Part shown: piece by piece, positions 1-7,463 of the stretch
Numbering within the stretch: position 1 is the first letter of the stretch
How the letters are laid out: each line of letters starts with the position of its first letter
NCBI GenBank assembly: GCA_028718985.1
Contig: JAQUKQ010000013.1
Coordinates: 1-41,836, forward strand
Reading direction: 5' to 3'
Origin: Desulfobulbaceae bacterium
GTDB taxonomy: Bacteria; Desulfobacterota; Desulfobulbia; Desulfobulbales; VMSU01
DNA: 41,836 bases
Translations under genes and position numbers: made by a program
The notes under the pieces: model-generated
Told to the model about the DNA's origin: nothing
Seen by the model: only the letters and a program-made list of their open reading frames with translations
The model's database searches: none

Positions 1-551
1 ACCAGTCGCCAACGCCGCCCCAAATCGATCTTGTTGATTTACCCGAAGTCTTGGCCGCTGCCAGCAAATTGTATCCAAGTCTTGAAGATTGGCAGGGTAT
101 TACCTTTGTCGAGGCCGATTTTCGAGTCATTTCCTTAGCGAAGCGCTACGGCTTAATTGTCCTGAGTAATTTTCTGCACGTCTATGGAGAGAACGAGGCG
201 GAAGAGTTGCTCTGTAAGGCGGCATCCCTCTTACAGGAGGGAGGTCTCTTGCTCATTCATGACTATTTCCCAGACCGTCAGGTACCCTCGCTTGCCAAAG
301 GTGCGCTTTATGATTTGGCGATGATGTTGAACACCTATAACGGCAGATGTCATACCAGTTCAACTCTTCGCCGGTGGTTGCAGAAGTGTTCGCTGCCGAA
401 GGGGCAGATGCTCGATTTATCGACTGATTCTTCACTACTGATAACGGTTCGCGGCACACCGAGGGTATCCGATATCATCCTGTCCGCCCTTACAGCTGCT
501 AGACCTTTTGCGGCCACTGCGAAGACATTTCGGCATGGAAACCCGCCCTGA
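1..551 (+). CDS. SAM-dependent O-methyltransferase, 5' end outside window
   Basis: Open from the window edge in frame 3, so the N-terminus is missing. The visible part is the C-terminal Rossmann half of a dimeric O-methyltransferase of the hydroxyindole/caffeate type: VDLPEVL (SAM ribose-binding acidic loop), ITFVEADF, then LSNFLHVYGENEAEELL followed by LLQEGGLLLIHDYFPD, the usual post-motif strand-helix pattern. Family-like sequence ends near LLITVR (about base 450). The last 30 or so residues look like read-through into unrelated sequence, so the natural C-terminus may be replaced. A radical SAM scrap and cobU follow. A methyltransferase next to a radical SAM gene and a cobalamin gene recalls BzaC of anaerobic 5,6-dimethylbenzimidazole synthesis, but that name is inference. 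Other small-molecule O-methyltransferases fit equally well by sequence. Confidence 0.7.
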   Translation, partial: QSPTPPQIDLVDLPEVLAAASKLYPSLEDWQGITFVEADFRVISLAKRYGLIVLSNFLHVYGENEAEELLCKAASLLQEGGLLLIHDYFPDRQVPSLAKGALYDLAMMLNTYNGRCHTSSTLRRWLQKCSLPKGQMLDLSTDSSLLITVRGTPRVSDIILSALTAARPFAATAKTFRHGNPP

Positions 552-717
552 CGACTTGGATGAGGAGGTTATCGAATGCCTGGCAGAGGCCGGGATGAAC
601 TCGCTCTTGCTCGGTATCGAAAGTGGGTCTCCTGATGTGCTTAATCGTCTGGCCAAAGGATCATCACTCTCTGTGAGCGAGGGGGCTATAAAACGCCCCA
701 ACAGGCCTGTGTCATGA
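484..717 (+). pseudogene. Internal fragment of a radical SAM protein
   Basis: In frame 1, overlapping the methyltransferase tail, the translation reads LLRPLRRHFGMETRPDDLD then EEVIECLAEAGMNSLLLGIE and SGSPDVLNRLAKG. This is the typical mid-barrel region of B12-binding-type radical SAM enzymes: the ETRPD strand, the 'L..AG...L.IGIESG' strand and the following helix. The CX3CX2C cluster motif that should lie about 80 residues upstream is absent, and the frame closes about 25 residues later at 717, so only roughly 65 of several hundred residues remain. There is no room for the rest before cobU. The piece therefore looks like a deletion remnant or an assembly join, not a working enzyme. BzaD/BzaE-like ancestry is possible given cobU next door but cannot be shown from this fragment. 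Confidence 0.6.
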
Positions 718-782
718 AAGACGCTATCTCTTTAGAAATTCAAAAGGTTCTTGCTGAGAGTAATTGTCATGGGCACATGATG

Positions 783-1328
783 TCAGGCCGGACTCTGCTT
801 CAGGAAAAGGGGTAAGCCGCAGGAGAAGAAGATCACCTCGTCTGCCACCTTGGCGATGATCTGATTACAGCGACCACTTAAGTCACGAAATTTGCGAGCC
901 GAGGCATGCTCCGGCACGATACCGCAGCCCACCTCGTTAGTAACAAAAATGACCGTGCCAGAACGATTACGGCAGGCGGCAATAAGCTGCTCGACACGTT
1001 CGGTTATTGCCTTCTCATCAATTTGTGGGTAGGCATACATGAGATTGCTGATCCATAAGGTCAGGCAGTCGATGAGCATGGTTTCTACCTGCAGGTTGCC
1101 TTCCAGCACGCTCTTCAGATCAACTTCCTCCTCTATGGTCAGCCAGTCAGCCCCTAAACGGTCTTGGCGATGTCGTTCAACCCGTATCAGCATCTCCTCG
1201 TCGTCGCCGGTAGGGGCAGGGCAGGTGGCAATAAAGGCCTTGCTGCCAGGGAGCGACTCCGCAAAATTTTGCGCGTAAGCACTCTTGCCGCTCCTCGCAC
1301 CGCCAGTTGCTAGAATGATTTTTGCCAT
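783..1328 (-). CDS. cobU: Adenosylcobinamide kinase / adenosylcobinamide-phosphate guanylyltransferase
   Basis: Bifunctional cytoplasmic enzyme of late cobalamin assembly: it phosphorylates adenosylcobinamide and transfers GMP to give adenosylcobinamide-GDP, the acceptor for the lower ligand. The 181-residue product starts with MAKIIL and a P-loop GGARSGKS (residues 9-16). RVERHRQDR contains the histidine (about H53) matching the guanylylated histidine of the family. CLTLWISNL and FVTNEVGCGIVPEH are further family blocks. I chose the ATG at 1328 because the P-loop then sits at the usual distance and GAGG lies eight bases upstream; an upstream in-frame start (1364) adds 12 residues with no support. 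It is the last gene of the minus-strand group that starts with the lytic transglycosylase. No other cob gene is in the window. Confidence 0.93.
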   Translation of the reverse strand: MAKIILATGGARSGKSAYAQNFAESLPGSKAFIATCPAPTGDDEEMLIRVERHRQDRLGADWLTIEEEVDLKSVLEGNLQVETMLIDCLTLWISNLMYAYPQIDEKAITERVEQLIAACRNRSGTVIFVTNEVGCGIVPEHASARKFRDLSGRCNQIIAKVADEVIFFSCGLPLFLKQSPA

Positions 1329-1360
1329 GGAACGTCCTCGTTCATTTAGTGTCTTTTTAG

Positions 1361-1501
1361 TCACGGAAGGGGATTGACGGCAGCCAAAATGTCAGCTGTT
1401 TTCTTGACTGCGCTCTTGGTCAATAACGAATTATCATCAAGGACACTCGCGATGTCATCAATGAGGGCACAAAAAGTGGTGCCTGCCACACGGAACTCCA
1501 T
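1361..1501 (-). CDS. Possible 46-residue small protein
   Basis: Between the transglycosylase stop and cobU, the minus strand holds an open frame starting with ATG at 1501 and ending in TGA at 1361. The peptide begins MEFRVAGTTFCALIDD and ends DILAAVNPLP. It is acidic and helix-prone, with no membrane segment or recognisable family. It starts 13 bases after the transglycosylase stop and ends 32 bases before cobU, so it would fill the gap in the operon neatly. The ribosome binding site is poor: AGGA lies about 14 bases upstream. It may be a real small gene or a chance frame in a 185-base spacer. Confidence 0.25.
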   Translation of the reverse strand: MEFRVAGTTFCALIDDIASVLDDNSLLTKSAVKKTADILAAVNPLP

Positions 1502-1513
1502 TTGTTGCGTGGT

Positions 1514-2587
1514 TTATCCTGCATCCAGTCCTGGGATGCCGACCGCTTGAATGCGTCTGGCGTTGCCGGTTTCCTCATAACGAGGCAGCTGTTCTTCGGC
1601 TTTATAAAGGCGAAAGGCAAGGGCTGCTGTCAACACCCGGATGGGGTAATCACGGGGGAGGTTTTGCAGGTAGGGCTGAATGGTGACGAAATCCTTTGCC
1701 CCGTATTGGCGCATGATGGAGAGCAGCCCTCCATTCTTCGGGCCAATATTATAAGCAAGCAGAGCAAGGAAGAGGTCTCCCTGCATCTCTTCGAGGTAAT
1801 AGTGCCAGGTAGCGGCGGCGATGAGGGCATTATGTCTGGGATTGCGCCAATCAAGTTTTTGCCCTTCAAGGTGTTTACCAACATCTTGTAAAGCAGCCTT
1901 TGGAGGGGAGGTGATCTGAAAGAGGCCGCGTCCTCCGTCCTTGCTGTCGCGTGGCATAAAAGATGATTCCGTTGCGCCAAGACCAAGCAGGATCTCAGCA
2001 TCTACATGATAGATGTCGGCAGCTTCTTGAATGATCGCCTCATATGGTTTGGCTCGTTCGAGAAGTACCTGCATTTGAGTAAGATCGGAACGGCGGTAGG
2101 CGGCGTAGACTTGATGCGAGAGGGTGCTTGTTTCTGCTTGTCTTCTACCACCTACTAAGCTGCGCATCTGTTCCAGATTGTCGCGAAAACCCTCCCCGCT
2201 GGCAAGCCAAGAGACATACAGCGCAAGGACTGTGGCCATAAGGGCAGGAAGGGGGAGACGTGTCGATTGGATTATTGCGCAGTTGCGCATTCGTATCCAT
2301 AACCGCAAAGCCAGGTAAATAACCACGGTCAAGACCAACACTGCTCCGGCAAAGGGTACCAGGCTGCCCCACAAGTCAACCCCGGCAAAGCGCTCCGTCG
2401 CTCTGCCTAAGGTCGTAATGACAGCAACGAGCGCGATGATCCCAAGGGCGATGCACTCCACGAACAGCCAACATATTCGCTTGCCATGAGAGAGGGCCCT
2501 GTCGGCTAAGGCAGTTTTTTTGACGGTTTTAGATTTCGCCGTGGTCTTGCCAGGGGAACCTTTTTTTCTTGTCGACTGTTTGGCCAT
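1514..2587 (-). CDS. Membrane-anchored lytic transglycosylase (SLT family)
   Basis: Predicted 357-residue peptidoglycan lyase with an unusual front half. A lysine/threonine-rich cytoplasmic tail (about residues 1-35) precedes three hydrophobic segments (about 40-61, 76-97 and 112-129). A linker follows, then a C-terminal Slt/goose-lysozyme-like domain. The domain shows LLGLGATESSF with the catalytic glutamate at about residue 207, GGRGLFQI (the usual GLxQ block) and LALLAYNIGP matching the AYNxGP motif. With three spans and a cytoplasmic N-terminus, the catalytic domain would face the periplasm. I chose ATG 2587 (MAKQS) over the upstream in-frame start at 2620 because the longer form adds a non-conserved tail; the ribosome binding site is weak (GAG). 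The 46-codon frame and cobU follow on the same strand. The precise transglycosylase subfamily is not assignable by eye. Confidence 0.8.
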   Translation of the reverse strand: MAKQSTRKKGSPGKTTAKSKTVKKTALADRALSHGKRICWLFVECIALGIIALVAVITTLGRATERFAGVDLWGSLVPFAGAVLVLTVVIYLALRLWIRMRNCAIIQSTRLPLPALMATVLALYVSWLASGEGFRDNLEQMRSLVGGRRQAETSTLSHQVYAAYRRSDLTQMQVLLERAKPYEAIIQEAADIYHVDAEILLGLGATESSFMPRDSKDGGRGLFQITSPPKAALQDVGKHLEGQKLDWRNPRHNALIAAATWHYYLEEMQGDLFLALLAYNIGPKNGGLLSIMRQYGAKDFVTIQPYLQNLPRDYPIRVLTAALAFRLYKAEEQLPRYEETGNARRIQAVGIPGLDAG

Positions 2588-2975
2588 TATCTCTATGAGG
2601 TAACTATCCCGCCACACCACTTCTTGCCACTCATGTCGCTACCGGCGTGTAGGTTCTGATGATATTTTATGTGACATTGGGGCCTGTGATTTAAGAATGG
2701 TTCCATAGGAAAACCAGGCAAAATGTCCGGCCATAGTTATCCCTCAAAAAATCTTTGTCCACAGAAAATTGCGGACAGATAAAACAATATCGCGGCTGTT
2801 GTCATAAGAATGTAGGCTTTTAAGCGATATGATTTCTATTCTAGAACATTCCCAGTTGAAATTCATGCCCCATTGCCGTAAGGTTCGGCGAAGGGGTTAC
2901 GTGTGATGAAAACAGCATGTGAGTTGCCCCGATTACGTGCCTGCTAATTGAAAAACGTTTAGGGATCATACCGGA
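2588..2975. other. Intergenic region between divergent genes
   Basis: This 388-base spacer separates the minus-strand transglycosylase from the plus-strand histidine kinase and must hold promoters for both. I see an imperfect inverted repeat at 2756-2777 (TGTCCACA, six bases, TGCGGACA; seven of eight positions pair), which might be an operator. I could not pick out a convincing -35/-10 pair or a -24/-12 element, and no reading frame in it looks like a gene. Confidence 0.4.
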
Positions 2976-3755
2976 ATGGATTGGGAATCGGCTTTTTTTG
3001 CTCAGTATCAAGATGCCTGTGTCGGCAGACTGCTGCGGGGTGTTATTCATAATCTCAATGGGGTGAATCAGGCTTTTTCCTTGCAGGCCACGTTGTTTCA
3101 CACCATGTTCCTGCAGGCAGAAAAGATATTGCTAGACGCAGAGAGCCTCTGCCCGAGAACTGATTGTAGCCTGCTTTCCTTACGTGAACTGTTTCGGAAA
3201 AGGGTGGTGATGGTCAATCAGATGGAGGAGAAGGTCGAAACCAGCCAACGCATTGTCTCTCGAGTCTTGCCGTTGAGCCAACTCTATGAGTTAGAAGAGG
3301 GCAGGGCAGTCTCGTTGGCCACGATCGTTGAAATGGAACTTGAGATATTAGCGGCGGATAGTTTTTTCAAGCATCGGGTGACTAAATCGGTGCTCCTGTC
3401 AGATGATCTCCCTCTCTTCACGAAGCGTTTTCTTGAGCTGCATACTATTTGTTTTGTGCTGCTCGATAACGCAGCAAAGGCCATGCGAGACTTAGTTTCG
3501 CCAGCACTCTCCTTGACGGCAAGGCACACTGATGATTTTTTGGTCATTGAGGTGCGCGACTCGGGGCATGGTGTGTCGCAGGAACATGCCTCCCAGATTT
3601 TTGAACCGTTTTTCTCAACCAGAGAAGGCGCGTTGGGAGTTGGGCTCTTTCTGGCGAAAAAAACAGTTACAGACATGGGAGGGACTCTTCTGTACTCCAG
3701 TGTTCCCGGAGACACCTGCTTTACGGTGACACTCCCCCTTTCGTCGGTGCTTTGA
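2976..3755 (+). CDS. Soluble sensor histidine kinase without input domain
   Basis: 259 residues with no signal peptide or membrane span. The N-terminal 130 residues are helical and include RGVIHNLNG (about residues 20-28), which aligns with the H-box position of kinases with an HEL/HNLN-type motif, so H25 is the likely phosphorylated residue. The C-terminal half is a HATPase_c domain: N-box LLDNAAKA (about 159-166), G1 box DSGHGV (about 195-200), F-box FEPFFST (about 209-215) and G2 box GVGLFLAKK (about 222-230). AGGGA sits 11 bases before the ATG. It lies seven bases upstream of rsmI and is probably cotranscribed with it. No response regulator is adjacent; the only receiver protein in the window is the NtrC-like regulator at 17781. 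The signal it senses cannot be read from the sequence. Confidence 0.85.
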   Translation: MDWESAFFAQYQDACVGRLLRGVIHNLNGVNQAFSLQATLFHTMFLQAEKILLDAESLCPRTDCSLLSLRELFRKRVVMVNQMEEKVETSQRIVSRVLPLSQLYELEEGRAVSLATIVEMELEILAADSFFKHRVTKSVLLSDDLPLFTKRFLELHTICFVLLDNAAKAMRDLVSPALSLTARHTDDFLVIEVRDSGHGVSQEHASQIFEPFFSTREGALGVGLFLAKKTVTDMGGTLLYSSVPGDTCFTVTLPLSSVL

Positions 3756-3762
3756 GGGGCGA

Positions 3763-4641
3763 ATGTCCTTGTTGACTCTAACCGATAGTCGAAAACCACA
3801 ATCTGGCAGTGGGGTTCTCTATGTCGTTGCTACCCCGATAGGCAACCTGGAGGACATCACCATGCGGGCCTTACGAGTTTTGGCTGAGGTGTCGCTTATT
3901 GCCTGCGAGGATACCCGCCATACCCGCAAACTTCTCACCCACTTCGGGATCAACACCCCACAGACCAGTTACTATCGAGAAAAAGAGGCCGAGAAGACAA
4001 AAAAGATTATCGAGATGCTGCTTGCTGGCAGTGATGTCGCCTTGGTGTCCGATGCTGGGGTGCCCTGCATTTCTGACCCTGGTTTTATTTTGGTCAACGA
4101 AGCACAAACGCAAGGCATTGTTGTCACGCCAATTCCCGGGCCATCGGCCGTAACAACTGCTATCAGTATGGCTGGTGTCAAGGCCGATCATTTTTTGTTC
4201 TGCGGTTTCCTGCCAGCCAAGAAAGCAGAACGTAAAAAGGTGCTACAGTCACTTGTCGCACAATCGGCTCTTCTGGTTTTCTATGAGTCACCGCATCGCC
4301 TGCAGCAAAGTCTTGAAGACTGCCTTGCCGTTCTCGGTGACCGACTGATTGTGGTGTGCAAGGAGTTGACCAAGATCTATGAGCGTTGTCTGCGTGGTAC
4401 GATCTCCGAGGTGTTGACCGCGTTGGCGGCAGAGGAAATTCGCGGAGAATTCGTCGTCCTTGTGCAGGGGGCAGAAATCTTGGGGACCCCGATGGAAGAG
4501 CTTGATCTGCGCGGGTTACTCGAGTGGTATAAGACCGAATCTGGCTTGTCGCTTAAGGCCTCTGTGAGCAAAGTGTCATCAGATCTCAGCCTTTCAAGGT
4601 CAGTTGTCTATGGCGAGGCTTTGCACGTTTGGGGAAAATAG
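3763..4641 (+). CDS. rsmI: 16S rRNA (cytidine(1402)-2'-O)-methyltransferase
   Basis: Tetrapyrrole-methylase-fold enzyme that methylates the 2'-OH of C1402 in the ribosomal P site. The 292-residue length is normal. Visible family blocks are LYVVATPIGNLEDITMRAL near the N-terminus, ACEDTRHTRKLL, VALVSDAGVPCISDPG (glycine-rich SAM site), VTPIPGPSAV and FYESPHRL. The ATG at 3763 follows the kinase stop by seven bases, with GAGGGG overlapping that stop, so translation is probably coupled. A strong hairpin terminator follows within 20 bases, marking the end of this two-gene unit. Confidence 0.95.
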   Translation: MSLLTLTDSRKPQSGSGVLYVVATPIGNLEDITMRALRVLAEVSLIACEDTRHTRKLLTHFGINTPQTSYYREKEAEKTKKIIEMLLAGSDVALVSDAGVPCISDPGFILVNEAQTQGIVVTPIPGPSAVTTAISMAGVKADHFLFCGFLPAKKAERKKVLQSLVAQSALLVFYESPHRLQQSLEDCLAVLGDRLIVVCKELTKIYERCLRGTISEVLTALAAEEIRGEFVVLVQGAEILGTPMEELDLRGLLEWYKTESGLSLKASVSKVSSDLSLSRSVVYGEALHVWGK

Positions 4642-4660
4642 TGAAATTGATTTGTAGAGG

Positions 4661-4710
4661 CACACGCAAAAAAAGCCATGGCATAGTTGCCATGGCTTTT
4701 TTTGCGTGTG
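4661..4710 (+). terminator. Perfect 22-bp hairpin after rsmI
   Basis: Bases 4661-4682 and 4689-4710 are exact reverse complements around a six-base loop (ATAGTT). The stem carries an A-run on the left arm and seven T on the right arm after GCCATGGC. The inner GC-rich part followed by T-run acts as an intrinsic terminator on the plus strand, and by symmetry also on the minus strand. It lies 20 bases after the rsmI stop. Confidence 0.85.
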
Positions 4711-4840
4711 GGGCAATCGATTACCTGAAAATCGCCGTCCAGTTCTGACCCTCATCCTGTGTTAGGCCACAATTTCAGTTGTCAATTAGTCGTAAATAAA
4801 CTACTTTTCAAACCCTTATCATTCAACAGAGGCGGCGGCA

Positions 4841-5482
4841 GTGAAGGAAGTACAGGACTATTATTTCAAAAAAGCACAGAAAGAGGGCTACCCTGCTCGC
4901 TCAGTTTATAAGCTTGAAGAGGCAAATCTCAAGCATGGTTTTTTGAATCGGGGCGGAAGGGTTCTCGACATTGGGTGCTATCCTGGCAGCTGGTCGCTCT
5001 ATTCCGCCAAGATGGTTGGCCCTCAGGGTCTGGTGATTGGGGTCGACCTGCAAAACGGCAAGCGGCGGGTAGAAGATGGAAAGGCACGTATTGAGTTTAT
5101 CCGTGGTGATATCATGACCGATGAAACATCAGCGGCCATCACCGCCTTTGCTGCCGATTTCCATGTGGTGTTGAGTGACATGGCGCCTCAGACCACCGGG
5201 AATAAGTGGTCTGATCAACAGAAATCATTGGAACTGAGCAGACGGGCCTTTGATTTGGCCCGTAAGTTCTTGGCCAAAGACGGCGTTTTCTATTGTAAGG
5301 TTTTCGACGGTGAAGATTGCAAAGAGTTTTTTGATGAGGTGCGGCGATGTTTTCAGAAGGCGAAGATTGTCAAGCCTAAAAGCTCGAGGCAGGAGAGCCG
5401 TGAAATCTTTGTACTTGGCATGGGCTATAAGGGGAACTTAATTGGCGGGACACAAGTGGTTGACAAGAGCAATGACCGGTAA
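4841..5482 (+). CDS. rlmE: 23S rRNA (uridine(2552)-2'-O)-methyltransferase
   Basis: FtsJ/RrmJ-type SAM methyltransferase that modifies U2552 in the A loop late in 50S assembly. The 213-residue product has the family opening YPARSVYKLEE, the SAM loop VLDIGCYPGSWS (the common version is GAAPGGWS, so two positions differ), LSDMAP, YCKVFDGED and ESREIFVLG. These supply the expected catalytic K-D-K-E tetrad. The start is GTG at 4841, eight bases after AGAGG; no in-frame ATG lies nearby and the conserved N-terminus needs this start. It sits alone between the rsmI terminator and yebC. Confidence 0.93.
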   Translation: MKEVQDYYFKKAQKEGYPARSVYKLEEANLKHGFLNRGGRVLDIGCYPGSWSLYSAKMVGPQGLVIGVDLQNGKRRVEDGKARIEFIRGDIMTDETSAAITAFAADFHVVLSDMAPQTTGNKWSDQQKSLELSRRAFDLARKFLAKDGVFYCKVFDGEDCKEFFDEVRRCFQKAKIVKPKSSRQESREIFVLGMGYKGNLIGGTQVVDKSNDR

Positions 5483-5587
5483 TTTATAAACCGAAACGCT
5501 ACTGTTGCACGGTACAGGAGCTGTGCGGTGTAGCTTTTATAGAATACGATTTGACTTTTTTGATTCGATTACAGCAAGGAGAGAGAG

Positions 5588-6337
5588 ATGTCTGGACATT
5601 CAAAATGGAGTACCATCAAGCGAAAAAAAGGTGCTGTTGATGCTAAGCGCGGCAAGATATTTACCAAATTGATCAAAGAGATCATGGTTGCTGCCAAGAT
5701 GGGCGGTGGCGATCCTACAGGTAATCCCCGTCTGCGTTCTGCTGTTTTAGCCGCTAAGGCGGTTAATATGCCCAAGGACAATATCGATCGGGCAATCAAA
5801 AAAGGCACCGGTGGTCTTGATGGTGTCGTCTATGAAGAGATCCTTTATGAGGGTTATGGACCGAGCGGCGTGGCGGTGCTTGTTGATTGCATGACCGATA
5901 ACCGCAATCGTACCGTTTCAGAAGTGCGCTATGCCTTTAGCAAAAGCGGCGGTAATATGGGGGAGTCTGGCTGCGTCGGTTTCATGTTCGACAAGAAGGG
6001 TGTGATCATGGTGGATAAAGCCAACATCACTGAAGATAAATTGATGGAGTTGGCCTTGGATGCAGGAGCCGAGGATGTGATCGAAGAGGATGACATCTTC
6101 AAGATAACCACCTCACCGACGGATTTTGATGCGGTGAGCCAAGCTCTCGAGCAAGCGGAGGTTCCGATGGAGTCTTCCGCGATCGATATGATCCCGCAAA
6201 ACACTATTGAGATAACCGAAGAGAAGGTGGCCCGCCGTGTCCTCAACATGATTGAAATGCTGGAAGACAATGACGATGTCCAAAATGTTTATGCCAACTT
6301 CGATATCTCGGATGAGTTGATGGAGAGCATCTCCTGA
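5588..6337 (+). CDS. yebC: YebC/PmpR-TACO1 family protein
   Basis: 249 residues with the family opening [28 protein letters not shown] given here only in part as [11 protein letters not shown], then [33 protein letters not shown] and [14 protein letters not shown]. The family includes DNA-binding regulators and translation factors that relieve ribosome stalling on proline-rich or other difficult sequences; which applies here is unknown. The ATG follows AAGGAGAG. The gene opens the yebC-ruvC-ruvA-ruvB run, a common bacterial order. Its TGA stop at 6335-6337 overlaps the proposed CTG start of ruvC, so the two should be translationally coupled. Confidence 0.95.
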   Translation: MSGHSKWSTIKRKKGAVDAKRGKIFTKLIKEIMVAAKMGGGDPTGNPRLRSAVLAAKAVNMPKDNIDRAIKKGTGGLDGVVYEEILYEGYGPSGVAVLVDCMTDNRNRTVSEVRYAFSKSGGNMGESGCVGFMFDKKGVIMVDKANITEDKLMELALDAGAEDVIEEDDIFKITTSPTDFDAVSQALEQAEVPMESSAIDMIPQNTIEITEEKVARRVLNMIEMLEDNDDVQNVYANFDISDELMESIS

Positions 6338-6849
6338 AGAGCCTCCCAACTCCCTCCGCTGGCACCTCACGTATCCTTGGCATTGATCCAGGTTCACGGA
6401 TTACCGGGTACGGAGTCGTTGAGCGGCAGGGCCATGTTGTCTCGTTTGTTGCCTGTGGGGTGATTAAATCGACTGCAACCTACTCCTTCCCTGATCGGCT
6501 CAAAGAGATTCACGATGGGGTCTTGGAGGTGATCGATTGCTATCAGCCAGGTTTAGCAGCAGTAGAAGATATCTTCTTTGCCAAGAATGCCAGCTCGGCT
6601 CTCAAACTTGGTCAGGCGCGCGGCGCTATTCTCATGGCACTGCTTAACAAGCATCTTATGGTGCGTGAATTCACGGCCAAGCAAGTCAAGCAGGCCGTTG
6701 CCGGTTACGGCCAGGCCAGTAAGGCCCAAGTGCAACACATGGTGCGTCTACTGCTTAACTTGTCGGCCTCGCCCAGTGAGGATGCCGCCGATGGTCTTGC
6801 CATTGCCCTCTGTTTGACCAATCACCTACGGGATGAACTTCTGCTATGA
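6334..6849 (+). CDS. ruvC: Holliday junction resolvase RuvC, apparent CTG start
   Basis: Nuclease that cuts Holliday junctions together with RuvAB. The frame encodes [19 protein letters not shown], the RuvC N-terminus with the first catalytic Asp, then [10 protein letters not shown] (catalytic Glu), KLGQARGA and [13 protein letters not shown] (catalytic Asp pair). The first ATG/GTG/TTG in frame is GTG 6460, which would delete 42 residues including the first catalytic Asp. The frame is bounded upstream by a stop at 6313-6315, and the only plausible initiator between them is CTG at 6334. It overlaps the yebC TGA as CTGA and has GGAG at 6322-6325, eight bases upstream. This gives 171 residues, the usual family length. 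It overlaps ruvA by ATGA. Confidence 0.88.
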   Translation: MKSLPTPSAGTSRILGIDPGSRITGYGVVERQGHVVSFVACGVIKSTATYSFPDRLKEIHDGVLEVIDCYQPGLAAVEDIFFAKNASSALKLGQARGAILMALLNKHLMVREFTAKQVKQAVAGYGQASKAQVQHMVRLLLNLSASPSEDAADGLAIALCLTNHLRDELLL

Positions 6850-7463
6850 TCGCTAGCTTGCGCGGCACGCTTATCTATATTGCAACCAATCGTGTAGTTA
6901 TCGAGGCTTGTGGGGTAGGTTACGATGTCGCCTTTTGTGCTTCCGGCTTGAAATACCTGCCGGAACTTGGCGACGAGGTCTTTCTGCACATCTACACCAA
7001 GGTCAGAGAGGATGCAATTGAACTCTTCGGCTTTGTCGACCCCCTCGAGAAGGATATGTTCATTGTTTTGCTCGGTGTGTCAGGCGTCGGGCCAAAGGTC
7101 GCTATGAACATCTTGGCTGTCGCTTCGCCAAGTGAAATTGCCCATGCCGTCATGGCCGATGATCTGCATCGATTGACGGCGTTACCAGGCATCGGCAAGA
7201 AGACGGCCGAACGACTCTGCCTGGAGCTGAAGGACAAGATCCAAGCCTTTGCAAATGAGGAGACGCCGGTTCATGAGTCACGGGCTGTAATTGATAAAGT
7301 TGACCAGGTAGCAAATGACGTGGTTTCTGCGCTTACCAATCTCGGCTATCCGCCGGCTCAGGCCAAAGAAGCCTTACGCCGCGTCCTGCAAGCCCAAGCC
7401 GAAGGTCAACCCGCTCCGCCGATTGAAGAGATCCTGCGCTTGACATTGAGGTCTTTGGCATGA
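6846..7463 (+). CDS. ruvA: Holliday junction branch migration protein RuvA
   Basis: 205-residue DNA-binding subunit that clamps the four-way junction and recruits RuvB. The N-terminal OB domain reads [12 protein letters not shown] with [15 protein letters not shown]. Two helix-hairpin-helix motifs follow: [16 protein letters not shown] and [21 protein letters not shown] flexible linker leads to domain III ([16 protein letters not shown]), which contacts RuvB. Start and stop overlap the neighbouring genes by four bases each (ATGA), so ruvC, ruvA and ruvB are one coupled operon. Confidence 0.96.
   Translation: MIASLRGTLIYIATNRVVIEACGVGYDVAFCASGLKYLPELGDEVFLHIYTKVREDAIELFGFVDPLEKDMFIVLLGVSGVGPKVAMNILAVASPSEIAHAVMADDLHRLTALPGIGKKTAERLCLELKDKIQAFANEETPVHESRAVIDKVDQVANDVVSALTNLGYPPAQAKEALRRVLQAQAEGQPAPPIEEILRLTLRSLA

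Noticed and set aside
714-815. Short frame MKDAISLEIQKVLAESN after the radical SAM fragment as a gene
   Set aside because: Only 33 codons, overlaps the 3' end of cobU and has no ribosome site or family match; it could be part of the decayed locus.
3284-3799. 171-codon open frame antisense to the histidine kinase
   Set aside because: Composition is that of a shadow frame (Ser/Arg/Lys rich, no motif), and the opposite strand encodes clear kinase boxes.
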